Assembly (NCBI RefSeq): GCF_900168265.1
Contig: NZ_FVZF01000001.1
Coordinates: forward strand, 124,001-188,000
Direction of reading: 5' to 3'
DNA length: 64,000 nucleotides
Origin: Salegentibacter salarius
Lineage (GTDB): Bacteria > Bacteroidota > Bacteroidia > Flavobacteriales > Flavobacteriaceae
Shown in pieces: positions 26,998 to 35,756 of this stretch. A model generated the notes under the pieces. That model made no database searches. It saw only the letters and a list, made by a program, of their open reading frames with translations, and had not been told where the DNA came from. The position numbers were made by a program, and so were the translations under genes. Position 1 is the first letter of the stretch; the number at the start of each line of letters is the position of its first letter.

Positions 26998-27349
26998 AGT
27001 TTGATAAATTGAAAACTAGATGCAAACTTAATAAATAGCCTTTTATTTAAAAGTTGAGGCTTCGATTATCAGGGAAAACATTAGTTGAATTTTTCAACTT
27101 CGAAAAAGCTTTTATAATTTATTCAGTTAGCTCTCGGAGCAGGCGTTTGGTTTGTGAAATTAGTTTATAATTTTATAACCGTCTAAAAAACATTTATGAA
27201 TTTGGGGGTTTCTTAGCTCACGAATTTATTGGATATTTGCAGATTAGCGATTTTTCTAAAAGAAATTAAGAGGGAAATAATTGATTTCTAAGAATTCAAT
27301 AATGGAAACCAGCGTAGTGCGGAACGCAATAAAAGCTAACAAAAAGGAG
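26998..27349. other. Spacer upstream of the LacI-type gene, no gene recognised
   Basis: About 350 nt. It holds a small palindrome AGTTGAA / TTCAACT (27083-27099) without a T run, and a 21-codon open frame (27302-27367) that runs into the 27-nt repeat; neither is convincing as a feature. The promoter of the LacI-type gene should be here, but no clear TAnnTTTG was found. Confidence 0.35.
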
Positions 27350-27376
27350 ATGATTATAAGCCTGTGATAAATTCCC
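27350..27376 (+). repeat. 27-nt direct repeat, copy 1 (upstream of the LacI-type gene)
   Basis: ATGATTATAAGCCTGTGATA followed by AATTCCC; identical at 26 of 27 positions to 29579-29605. Both copies stop about 25 nt before an ATG. The repeat begins with a five-codon mini-frame closed by TGATAA. The two copies bracket the LacI-type gene and rfbB in direct orientation. Confidence 0.7.
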
Positions 27377-27400
27377 TCAGCAGGATTAAATAATAAATAG

Positions 27401-28408
27401 ATGAAAAATAAAATCACTTTAAAGGAACTGGCGAAATTGCTTAATGTATCGGTTTCTACAGTTTCCAAGGCGTTGCACGATAGTCCTGAAATTAGTCCTA
27501 AAACTGTGGAACGGGTTAAGGAACTCGCAAAGTTGCATAAATACCGACCGAATCCTGTAGCGGTGAATTTGAAGAGTAGTAAAAGTGGAACTATTGGAGT
27601 AATTATACCAAATATTGCTAATACATTTTTTGCTAATGTTTTATCGCGCATTGAGGCCCGGGCTCAAAAAGCTGGTTTGCAGGTTATCACTTATATTTCT
27701 AATGAAAGTTTAGCAAGAGAGCAACAAATTACCGAAATGCTAACTTCAGGTTTTGTTGATGGAGTGCTTATAGCTATTTCAGAGGAAACGCAGCGTAAAA
27801 AAGAATATGAACACCTTTTTAATTTGGTAGATTACGATATTCCGGTGGTGCTTTATGACAGGGTTAATTTGGATCTTCCGGTAGATAAAATTGGGATAGA
27901 CGATGAACATAGTTTTGGAGATGCTACTCGTTTATTACAAACCCGTGGTATAAAAAAAATAGGAATTGCAACCTCAATTCATCATTTGGGAGTGGGGAAG
28001 CTTAGAATTACAGGCTACAGGAATGCGTTGAAAGATGAAAAGGACTTTTATATAGCGAACTCTTCCAAGCCTGATACTTTAAGAGAAAAAACCAGGAAAC
28101 TTCTGGTAGAGGATAAAGTTGAAGCCATACTTTGTTCAGATTTTGAAAGTACAATGCTGGTTTATCGAATGGCCTATGAGAATAAAATCAAGATTCCGGA
28201 AGACCTGAAAGTTATCGGCTTCATAAATGGTGATGTGGCTCGTTATTTAACTCCTTCAATAAGTTACGTGGAGCAATTTCCGGGAGAAATTGGAGAAGAA
28301 GCTGTTGAACTATTGGTGGACCGTATAGAAAATAGAGTCGCCGGAAAACCTCCAATTAACAAAACCATACACACTAAGTTGATTCATATGGAATCTACAG
28401 GGTTTTAA
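27401..28408 (+). CDS. LacI family transcriptional regulator
   Basis: 335 residues. The N-terminal helix-turn-helix is canonical (ITLKELAKLLNVSVSTVSKALHDS), followed by the hinge RPNPVAVNLKSSKS and a periplasmic-binding-protein-like effector domain (IGVIIPNIANTFFANV, DGVLIAIS, and an IGFINGD segment near the end). It should bind DNA as a dimer and respond to a sugar or sugar derivative. The target cannot be named. It stands directly before rfbB but rfbB has its own -7 element, so control of the polysaccharide locus is only a possibility. Confidence 0.9.
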   Translation: MKNKITLKELAKLLNVSVSTVSKALHDSPEISPKTVERVKELAKLHKYRPNPVAVNLKSSKSGTIGVIIPNIANTFFANVLSRIEARAQKAGLQVITYISNESLAREQQITEMLTSGFVDGVLIAISEETQRKKEYEHLFNLVDYDIPVVLYDRVNLDLPVDKIGIDDEHSFGDATRLLQTRGIKKIGIATSIHHLGVGKLRITGYRNALKDEKDFYIANSSKPDTLREKTRKLLVEDKVEAILCSDFESTMLVYRMAYENKIKIPEDLKVIGFINGDVARYLTPSISYVEQFPGEIGEEAVELLVDRIENRVAGKPPINKTIHTKLIHMESTGF

Positions 28409-28450
28409 ATTTAAAAATTTGAGACATTTTTAGGGAATAGCCAGAAAAAC

Positions 28451-28458
28451 TATCTTTG
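28451..28458 (+). promoter_or_regulatory. Predicted -7 element of rfbB
   Basis: TATCTTTG matches TAnnTTTG and lies 22 nt before the start codon. No good -33 TTG at 19-21 nt. Confidence 0.4.
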
Positions 28459-28480
28459 AAAGGTATTTTATATTTTGTAA

Positions 28481-29545
28481 ATGAAAGATAATCCTTTAGA
28501 AAAAAACATACTTATTACCGGCGGGGCTGGGTTTATTGGCTCTCACGTGATCCGACTTTTTGTAAATAAATATCCCAATTATCGGATATTCAATTTAGAC
28601 GCATTAACCTACGCGGGAAATCTTGAAAATATTAAGGATATTGAGAACGCTCCCAATTATCACTTTATAAAAGCTAATATCACCGATGCTAAAACAATAA
28701 AAGCTTTATTTCAAAAGCATCAGTTTGATAGTGTTATCCATCTCGCTGCAGAGTCTCATGTAGATCGTTCTATTTCCAACCCCAAAATATTTGTAGATAC
28801 CAATGTAACCGGCACTCTTAATTTAATGGAAGCGGCCCTGGAAACTTGGCAGGGTAATTTTAAGAATAAAATATTCTACCATATTAGTACAGACGAAGTG
28901 TATGGCACGCTAGGAGAAACAGGATTGTTTACCGAAACTACTTCTTATGCACCTAACTCCCCTTATTCGGCTTCAAAAGCAGCTTCAGATCATTTTGTAA
29001 GAGCTTACGGCGAAACTTATAATTTGCCGTATGTAATTTCTAATTGTTCGAATAACTACGGTCCAAATCAATTTCCTGAAAAATTGATTCCTCTTTTTAT
29101 CAATAATATAATCGAAAACAAAGCTTTACCGGTTTATGGAGACGGAAAATATACCCGCGATTGGTTGTATGTTCTGGATCACGCCAAAGCGATAGACCTG
29201 ATCTTTCATAAAGGCAACAATAAATCAACTTACAATGTAGGTGGGTTTAACGAGTGGCAGAATATTGATTTAATTAAGCTATTATGTGAGATAATGGACA
29301 AAAAATTGGATAGAAACGAAGGTGACTCTGAAACGCTTATCACTTTTATAAAAGATCGTCCCGGCCACGATAAACGCTATGCTATAGATGCAAGTAAAAT
29401 TAATAAAGAACTTGGCTGGGAGCCTTCGGTAACTTTTAAAGAAGGTTTAATGAAAACCGTAGATTGGTATCTACAGAATCCCGCTTGGATAGAAGCAGTG
29501 GTTTCCGGGAGTTACCAGGAATATTATAAAATGCAGTATTTATAA
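28481..29545 (+). CDS. rfbB: dTDP-glucose 4,6-dehydratase
   Basis: 354 residues of the extended short-chain dehydrogenase family. NAD-binding GGAGFIGS (14-21), ISTDEVYG with the catalytic Asp-Glu pair, and the YSASK motif (Tyr162, Lys166). LDALTYAGN and SNNYGPNQFPEKLIP are specific to RfbB/RmlB. It converts dTDP-glucose to dTDP-4-keto-6-deoxyglucose in the cytoplasm. Its partner rfbA is 4 kb downstream, separated by a block with its own genes; a truncated rfbA start right after rfbB suggests they were once adjacent. No rfbC or rfbD is in the window. Confidence 0.93.
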   Translation: MKDNPLEKNILITGGAGFIGSHVIRLFVNKYPNYRIFNLDALTYAGNLENIKDIENAPNYHFIKANITDAKTIKALFQKHQFDSVIHLAAESHVDRSISNPKIFVDTNVTGTLNLMEAALETWQGNFKNKIFYHISTDEVYGTLGETGLFTETTSYAPNSPYSASKAASDHFVRAYGETYNLPYVISNCSNNYGPNQFPEKLIPLFINNIIENKALPVYGDGKYTRDWLYVLDHAKAIDLIFHKGNNKSTYNVGGFNEWQNIDLIKLLCEIMDKKLDRNEGDSETLITFIKDRPGHDKRYAIDASKINKELGWEPSVTFKEGLMKTVDWYLQNPAWIEAVVSGSYQEYYKMQYL

Positions 29546-29578
29546 CGCTGCACCCATAGGTGCTATATGTAAGGTTTA

Positions 29579-29605
29579 ATGATTACAAGCCTGTGATAAA
29601 TTCCC
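29579..29605 (+). repeat. 27-nt direct repeat, copy 2 (upstream of the rfbA remnant)
   Basis: Differs from 27350-27376 only at the eighth base (C instead of T). It is followed by a short hairpin TCCCG / CGGGA (29602-29614). A second small hairpin GCACC / GGTGC lies at 29550-29563, between the rfbB stop and this repeat. Confidence 0.7.
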
Positions 29606-29630
29606 GTTTCGGGAGATAATTTATAAAAGA

Positions 29631-29744
29631 ATGAAAGGAATAATTTTAGTGGGCGGAACTGGTTCACGTTTGTATCCCATTAATCATATCAATAGGGAAA
29701 ATTTAATAAATTTCTCTATTGTAATTTTAAAAATAAGAAGATAA
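29631..29744 (+). pseudogene. Truncated 5' end of rfbA (recombination scar)
   Basis: The first 52 nt match the start of the complete rfbA at 33594 at 47 positions: both encode MKGIIL, then a GGTGSRLYP nucleotidyl-transferase loop. After codon 16 the similarity stops and the frame runs through unrelated AT-rich sequence to a stop at codon 38. The next gene starts on the last base of that stop codon. This is what remains when a new block is inserted between rfbB and rfbA, or when rfbA is duplicated and partly lost. Confidence 0.8.
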
Positions 29745-30511
29745 TGAGTTGGATTGAACTTTTAGGACCTTCAGGTATTGGTAAATCTACTTTCTTATCA
29801 CTTTTACAAAAAAATAGAGTACACAGAGTATGGGTTACTGAACAAGAAGCATTAAAAGAAATAATATCCAAAAAGAATTATAGAGGACTAAAGCAAAAGG
29901 CTTTACAGTATTATTTAAACCAAAATTTTATAAATTTTCATAAATCCTACTTGCAAGATTTAGTATTACAAAAAGAACAGGCATATGAAGCAGAAGCCTA
30001 CAAATATAACGCTATAATCAGATTATTTTTTCATTTCCTTCTTCAAGATGAAAAATTACTAGCAGAATTAGGAGAAAGAGAATGGAGTGAAAAAGCATAC
30101 TGGAATTGTTGGTATAAATCACTGATAGGAAATTTATGTGTTTTTAATTATTATAAATTTGAAAAGCCAATAGTAGTTGATGAAGGTGTAATTCAAAATA
30201 ATCCGTATATATTTTATTTAGACAAAACATACAAAGGAAAATTACCCAAAGGATTAATCTTTATTAAATCGGATGTAGAGAGTATATATGAAAATTTAAT
30301 TCATAGAAAAAATGATATTGGGAAAAGGCGTATTCATAAAAATATGGATGAAAATTCACTAAAAATTTTCATAAATCAAGAATTAGAAAATTATTCAAAG
30401 AAATTGGATTTTGCTAAGAAATTAAATATTCCATATATCGAAATAGATTTTAGTCACGCTCAAGAGGAAAATATTAAAAGGGCGAATGGTTTTTTAAACC
30501 AATTAGCCTGA
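29744..30511 (+). CDS. P-loop NTPase/kinase-like protein of a polysaccharide locus
   Basis: 255 residues. The Walker A motif GPSGIGKST is at residues 8-16. A hydrophobic strand PIVVDEGV near residue 145-152 may be the Walker B equivalent, and RKNDIGKRRIH looks like a lid with several Arg residues, as in small-molecule kinases. No family name can be assigned with confidence. Small P-loop proteins of this kind occur in lipopolysaccharide clusters and may phosphorylate a sugar or lipid-linked acceptor. The gene begins on the stop codon of the rfbA remnant, so it came with the inserted block. Confidence 0.55.
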   Translation: MSWIELLGPSGIGKSTFLSLLQKNRVHRVWVTEQEALKEIISKKNYRGLKQKALQYYLNQNFINFHKSYLQDLVLQKEQAYEAEAYKYNAIIRLFFHFLLQDEKLLAELGEREWSEKAYWNCWYKSLIGNLCVFNYYKFEKPIVVDEGVIQNNPYIFYLDKTYKGKLPKGLIFIKSDVESIYENLIHRKNDIGKRRIHKNMDENSLKIFINQELENYSKKLDFAKKLNIPYIEIDFSHAQEENIKRANGFLNQLA

Positions 30512-30764
30512 AACCAAAGTTCTACGAAAAATAATTGAGTTTAGTGATTTTTTTGAAAAATCTTGAAAATCTAAAGAATTCAAGTATAATAAATTAGTTA
30601 TTTAGTTTGTTAAGGGGGGTAAATATTTACTTTTTTGTTTATAAACACTCAAAAATATGAGGATACCATTAGTCTTTAATTTCTAATTAAAAATCTCTGG
30701 CAGATTATTAATAAAAGAAATACTCTAAAAATCACTTTAAATTAAAATGCTAAATAAATAATTA

Positions 30765-32207
30765 ATGTCCAGTCGCAATAGAGTATTTTCTGGTTTAGTA
30801 TGGACCTTTTCTCAGCAATTTGGAAATCTTCTAATTGGTTTTGTAGTTTCTCTCGTTTTAGCAAGAATTTTACTTCCTGAAGAGTTTGGTTTAATAGCTA
30901 TGGTAGTCGTGCTCGCGAGTTTTGCCGAAGTACTTGTAGATTCGGGGATGACACAATCTTTGATTAGGAGTGAAAATTTAGATAAAGAAGATTATTCTAC
31001 AGTTTTTTATTTTAATGTATTAGTAAGTATTATCTTATATCTTTTGTTTTTTTTATTGGCTCCATTGATATCTTCATTTTATGATGAAAAAAGTCTTATT
31101 GCTATCACCAGGGTATATTGCATTGTTTTTATAATAAATGCATTCTCAAGTGTACAACAAACTAGGTTAACGCGTCGGATGGATTTTAAAATTCAGGCGT
31201 TAATATCTATCCCGGCTAAAGTAGTTGGAGGAATAATAGGAATTATGCTAGCATACTTGGGTTTTGGTGTATGGAGTCTGGTATGGAGCTATGTATCTTT
31301 CTCCGTAGTCAACACAATTCAAATTTGGTACTATTCGAAATGGATACCCAGTAAAATTTTTAATTTTACGAAGCTGAAGAAACATTTATATTTTGGATAT
31401 AGACTGACGATTTCTGGTGTAATTAATAAACTTTTTAATAATGTTTATCTCATTGTTATAGGTAAATTTTTTAATCCTACAGTTTTGGGTTTTTATACAC
31501 GGGCCGAAACGGTAAACCAATTGGCCGTTTCCAGTATCTCAGGGGCTCTTAACAAGGTTACTTTTCCTTATTTTGCTAAAATTCAGAATGATAGAGTTAA
31601 ATTAAAAAAGGTTTATAAGGATTTGATGAAAATGGTTGTGTTTATAGTTTCTCCAATTCTGATTTTTGCGGGAGTTTTAGCTGAACCTTTATTCATCGTT
31701 CTATTTACCGAGAAATGGTTGCCTGCTGTACCTTTTTTTCAAATTTTATGCTTAACAGGAATTCTGCATCCCATTCATGCATATAATCTCAATATATTAA
31801 AAGTAAAAGGACGTAGTGATTTATATCTTAAAATAGCCATATTTAAAAAGATTTTAATAGTTATTGGGATTATAATCGGAATTCAATTTGGGATATATGG
31901 ATTACTTTATGCACAGGTAATTTTATCATTTTTATTTCTCTTAATAAATGGTTATTATACCAAAATCTTTATAGATTATGGCCCTTTAGAGCAATTTAAA
32001 GATATTTCAATTTTTATTTTTATAGCTATTATTGGGGGAGCGGTTATATATTATTTGGATTCATCATTTTTTAAAATGAGACACAATATTTTTAGGTTGA
32101 TTACGGGTTCCTTTATAGGAGTAATCGTGTACATTGCTCTGACATTAAAGTTTCAAAACTCAACTCTTAAACAATTGAAAGCTATTTTAAAAAGAAGTAA
32201 GTTTTAG
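30765..32207 (+). CDS. Wzx-type lipopolysaccharide/polysaccharide flippase (first of two)
   Basis: 480 residues with about 12-14 membrane helices, of the MOP exporter superfamily (TuaB/WzxC-like group). The start SRNRVFSGLVWTFSQQFG, the LARILLPEEFGLIAMV segment and GFYTRAE are typical. It should move an undecaprenyl-linked repeat unit across the inner membrane. A paralogue with the same landmarks lies at 54576. It follows a 253-nt spacer that has a GTAAATATTTAC palindrome after a G run but no recognised promoter. Confidence 0.88.
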   Translation: MSSRNRVFSGLVWTFSQQFGNLLIGFVVSLVLARILLPEEFGLIAMVVVLASFAEVLVDSGMTQSLIRSENLDKEDYSTVFYFNVLVSIILYLLFFLLAPLISSFYDEKSLIAITRVYCIVFIINAFSSVQQTRLTRRMDFKIQALISIPAKVVGGIIGIMLAYLGFGVWSLVWSYVSFSVVNTIQIWYYSKWIPSKIFNFTKLKKHLYFGYRLTISGVINKLFNNVYLIVIGKFFNPTVLGFYTRAETVNQLAVSSISGALNKVTFPYFAKIQNDRVKLKKVYKDLMKMVVFIVSPILIFAGVLAEPLFIVLFTEKWLPAVPFFQILCLTGILHPIHAYNLNILKVKGRSDLYLKIAIFKKILIVIGIIIGIQFGIYGLLYAQVILSFLFLLINGYYTKIFIDYGPLEQFKDISIFIFIAIIGGAVIYYLDSSFFKMRHNIFRLITGSFIGVIVYIALTLKFQNSTLKQLKAILKRSKF

Positions 32208-32433
32208 CTTTAAATTAGTTTTGACATTGATTGGATTATTGAAATTTCCTGAATAATTAACCTTATTAACAATTCGCATTTATTGTGATATTATAGTTAA
32301 AGACTTTATGGCTATTCAGGTTGACTATCAGTTAGAAGGGATATTCATTAAATACTAAAAGAAATAATTGGATTCCCCCTGTATATTAATTTTATCTTTA
32401 TTTTCTTTCCTTTATTAACTAATTTTTTGAAAA

Positions 32434-33513
32434 ATGATTCCGGTAACTAAAACATTTTTGCCTCCTAAGCATGAATACACGCAAGTAATCCAACAAATTT
32501 GGGAAAGCAACCAGATTGCAAATGGCGGGGAACTTTTATTTGGTCTGCAAAAAGAATTAAAAATTAAATTGGGATGCACAGATCTTATTCTTACTGCCAA
32601 CGGAACAATTGCTATTCAAATAGCTCTTAAAAATATGGCCAAAAGTGGGGAGGTGATTACTACACCATTTAGTTACGTAGCTACTACTTCGAGTATTGTT
32701 TGGGAGAATTGCACTCCTGTGTTTGTTGATATTCATCCTGAATATCTCACGATTGATGAAAATAAAATTGAAGCTGCTATTACAAATAGAACTACAACGA
32801 TACTCGCAACACACGTTTTCGGGAATCCTTGTAATGTTGATGAAATTGAAAGAATCGCCAAGAAATATAATTTAGAAGTAATTTATGATGCTGCACATTG
32901 CTATGGTGTGAATTATAAAGGTCAGTCCCTTTTTAATTATGGAGATATAAGTACGTGTAGTTTTCACGCAACAAAGATTTTTCATACAGGGGAAGGAGGG
33001 GCTTTGTTTTGTAAAGATAAAGATCTATATCATAAGCTATTTTATAGCCATAATTTTGGTCATAAAGCCGAACTGGAATTTTATGGTTTGGGGATAAATG
33101 GTAAAATGAATGAATTGCAAGCAGCAATGGGGTTGGCAGTTTTACCTTACGTTGATGATCTAATTCAAACCCGAAAAAAGCAGGTTGAACTTTATAACAA
33201 AATTTTGGACTTTGAAAATTTAAAAAAAATTATAATACGGGAGAATACAGATTGGAATTACAGTTACTATCCGGTTATTTTTAAAAGCGAAAGCCATTTG
33301 TTGCGGGTTCAGAGGGCCTTGAACGAAGAGAAAATTTTCCCAAGAAGATATTTTTATCCTTCTCTAAATACCTTAGACTATGTTAAATTTGAAGAAATGG
33401 AAATATCACAAGATATTTCCAAAAGTATTTTATGTTTGCCACTGTATGCTGAGCTTAGAAATGATGAGATAGGTTTTATTTCTAAAATAATAAATAAAAC
33501 TTTAAGCTTGTAA
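32434..33513 (+). CDS. DegT/DnrJ/EryC1/StrS-family sugar aminotransferase, probably VioA-like
   Basis: 359 residues, PLP-dependent. The active Lys is in FHATKIFHTGEGG, and DAAHCYG carries the Asp that contacts the cofactor ring. The opening IPVTKTFLPP and ESNQIANGG resembles VioA, which aminates dTDP-4-keto-6-deoxyglucose to dTDP-4-amino-4,6-dideoxyglucose (viosamine). That substrate is exactly the product of RfbB, and rfbA follows 80 nt downstream, so this assignment fits the context. A 3-amino product (FdtB-like) is the main alternative. Confidence 0.75.
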   Translation: MIPVTKTFLPPKHEYTQVIQQIWESNQIANGGELLFGLQKELKIKLGCTDLILTANGTIAIQIALKNMAKSGEVITTPFSYVATTSSIVWENCTPVFVDIHPEYLTIDENKIEAAITNRTTTILATHVFGNPCNVDEIERIAKKYNLEVIYDAAHCYGVNYKGQSLFNYGDISTCSFHATKIFHTGEGGALFCKDKDLYHKLFYSHNFGHKAELEFYGLGINGKMNELQAAMGLAVLPYVDDLIQTRKKQVELYNKILDFENLKKIIIRENTDWNYSYYPVIFKSESHLLRVQRALNEEKIFPRRYFYPSLNTLDYVKFEEMEISQDISKSILCLPLYAELRNDEIGFISKIINKTLSL

Positions 33514-33593
33514 AAGTCTTAAGTTTATGGATAAAATTTTAAATGGTTCAGGTCATAAAAGCTATTATTTTAAATAGAAAATTATAATCACAA

Positions 33594-34466
33594 ATGAAAG
33601 GAATAATTTTAGCCGGCGGAACTGGTTCACGATTGTATCCGCTTACCAAAAGCGTATCAAAACAGTTATTGGCGGTTTATGATAAACCAATGATCTACTA
33701 TCCGTTATCTGTATTAATGTTAGCGGGAATTAGGGAAATTCTAATTATTTCCACTCCTGAAGATCTTCCTAATTTTCAGAATTTATTAGGTGATGGAAGA
33801 GACTGGGGTTTAGACTTGTCTTACGCTGAACAAGCTAAACCAAATGGACTGGCTGAAGCGTTTATTATAGGTGAAGATTTTATAAATAACGATGATGTAT
33901 GCCTGGTTCTCGGGGATAATATATTTTATGGCCAGGGTTTTAGTAATTTGTTAGAAAATGCGGTTAAAAATTGTAAGGAATTTGGTGAAGCTACAGTTTT
34001 TGGCTATTACGTAAATGAGCCAAAAAGATATGGAGTTGTAGATTTTGATGAAACAGGAAATGCGCTTAGCATAGAAGAAAAACCGGAAAAGCCCAGAAGT
34101 AATTTTGCAGTTACCGGACTTTACTTTTATCCGAATTCAGTTATTGAAATCGCTAAAAAATGTAAACCCAGTGCTCGCGGAGAATTGGAGATCACTAGTA
34201 TCAACCAGGAATATTTAAAGCTGAAGGAATTAAAAGTAGAGGTTATGGGTCGTGGTTACGCCTGGCTGGATACAGGAACCCATGATTCTATGTTAGAAGC
34301 TTCTAACTTTGTACAAACCATAGAAAAACGACAGGGCTTAAAAATTGCCTGTCCCGAAGAAATTGCTTTTCGTAAGAAATATATCAATAAAGATCAATTA
34401 CAAAACCTGGCTACTGATCTTGAAAAAAGTGAATATGGAAAGTACTTAATGAAATTAATGCAATAA
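33594..34466 (+). CDS. rfbA: Glucose-1-phosphate thymidylyltransferase
   Basis: 290 residues, the full family length. [18 protein letters not shown] is the nucleotide-binding loop, followed by [19 protein letters not shown] and [19 protein letters not shown], all diagnostic of RfbA/RmlA. It makes dTDP-glucose from glucose-1-phosphate and dTTP. A second, broken copy of its 5' end lies after rfbB at 29631. It is the last gene of the dTDP-sugar block. Confidence 0.94.
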   Translation: MKGIILAGGTGSRLYPLTKSVSKQLLAVYDKPMIYYPLSVLMLAGIREILIISTPEDLPNFQNLLGDGRDWGLDLSYAEQAKPNGLAEAFIIGEDFINNDDVCLVLGDNIFYGQGFSNLLENAVKNCKEFGEATVFGYYVNEPKRYGVVDFDETGNALSIEEKPEKPRSNFAVTGLYFYPNSVIEIAKKCKPSARGELEITSINQEYLKLKELKVEVMGRGYAWLDTGTHDSMLEASNFVQTIEKRQGLKIACPEEIAFRKKYINKDQLQNLATDLEKSEYGKYLMKLMQ

Positions 34467-34697
34467 TTTCACTGAAGCTCCTGAATCTTGTTTATCTCTT
34501 ATTTGCTTCTGAAGTCTATGGACGATATAATCAAATTGGTGTAGGAACCTTTCGCTAATTTAATTAAGAGATTCTTATTTTCCTTATCCTGAGTATGGAG
34601 TTCTAATATATTCTGCAAGAAAACTCCTTCTGTAATAAGAACCTGAAAAATCTAATATTTTAAAACCCTATTAATTCGATAGACTAACAGGAAATAT

Positions 34698-34705
34698 TAT
34701 ATTTG
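34698..34705 (+). promoter_or_regulatory. Predicted -7 element of cysQ
   Basis: TATATTTG matches TAnnTTTG and lies 25 nt before the start. The -33 half is not clear. The rest of the 264-nt spacer after rfbA shows nothing else. Confidence 0.42.
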
Positions 34706-34730
34706 CGATGTAGTAATACATTATCTAAAG

Positions 34731-35576
34731 ATGAAAAGCGAAATCCAAAATAAAATTCTATCAGACTATCTTGTGGCAATAAAAGCCGCCATTAGTTCTG
34801 GATCAGAAATAATGAGGATTTATGAGGATAGTAATTTTGAAATTGAATCAAAGGAAGATAATTCACCAATAACCCTTGCCGATAAATCTGCGAATATCGT
34901 GATTAATGAGTTTTTAAAACCTACCGGTATTCCAATTATAAGCGAAGAAAATGTTGAAGCTGAATTTTCAGAAAGAAAACAATGGGATTACTGTTGGATT
35001 GTTGATCCCCTGGATGGTACTAAAGAATTTATAAAAAAAAGTGGTGAGTTTACAGTAAATATTGCACTTGTAGAAAATAACAAGCCGGTTTTTGGGGTGA
35101 TTTATATTCCTGTGAGTAAGGAGCTGTATTTTGGTAATGTAAAGGCAGGAAGATCTTTTAAAGTTTTTGTTGATGATAAAATCGAAATAGAAGATTTATT
35201 AAAAAATGCTGAAGAAGTATTTCCAAAGCGGGCAGAGGGAATGATACACGTTGCCGGAAGCCGCTCGCATATTAACGAGGAGACCCTAAAGTTTATTGAT
35301 GGGATTAAAGAAAAATATTCTCAGGAAGTAAAAGTTATTCCAAAGGGAAGTTCTCTCAAATTTTGCTTAATAGCGGATGGGACTATTGATATTTATCCCA
35401 GAATAGGTACTACAATGGAATGGGATACAGCGGCAGGCCACGCTATTTGTAAAGCGGTAGGGCTTAGGGTTATTGACATGCAAACCAATAGAGAGATGGT
35501 TTACAATAAACAAAACCTAAGAAACAACTCTTTTGTCGTTTCCAATCTTTTAGGTGCAAGTTTAAAAACTATTTAG
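34731..35576 (+). CDS. cysQ: 3'(2'),5'-bisphosphate nucleotidase
   Basis: 281 residues of the inositol-monophosphatase-like phosphatase family. The metal-binding motifs are present: EEN in the PIISEENVE segment, DPLDGTKEFI, and the C-terminal EWDTAAGHA. CysQ removes the 3' phosphate from PAP or PAPS and so relieves product inhibition after sulfotransfer. Its place just upstream of cysD and cysN supports a role in sulfation of the polysaccharide rather than in cysteine synthesis alone. APS kinase (cysC), usual in such clusters, is absent here. Confidence 0.9.
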   Translation: MKSEIQNKILSDYLVAIKAAISSGSEIMRIYEDSNFEIESKEDNSPITLADKSANIVINEFLKPTGIPIISEENVEAEFSERKQWDYCWIVDPLDGTKEFIKKSGEFTVNIALVENNKPVFGVIYIPVSKELYFGNVKAGRSFKVFVDDKIEIEDLLKNAEEVFPKRAEGMIHVAGSRSHINEETLKFIDGIKEKYSQEVKVIPKGSSLKFCLIADGTIDIYPRIGTTMEWDTAAGHAICKAVGLRVIDMQTNREMVYNKQNLRNNSFVVSNLLGASLKTI

Positions 35577-35756
35577 AAGGGAATGAGAATAAGAAAGGTT
35601 GGACCAGGAATTGAAAATGAATAAATAGTTGATGGACTATAGATTAAGGCATTATTATTTTGAAGATTTTGATACCTAAACGTTGCGGTAAAAAAAAGGG
35701 AAAACCTTATGGAATTAATTAAAAAAAATTTCTGAAAAAACTTGAATTAAAGCAAA

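Noticed and set aside
27256-27651. 131-codon antisense open frame across the LacI-type gene start
   Set aside because: Overlaps a canonical helix-turn-helix coding region; composition is that of a reversed coding strand.
29550-29563. Terminator after rfbB
   Set aside because: GCACC/GGTGC is only 5 bp and has no T run.
30618-30629. GTAAATATTTAC palindrome before the first flippase gene
   Set aside because: A 12-nt AT-rich palindrome is expected by chance in DNA of this composition; no second copy was noticed.
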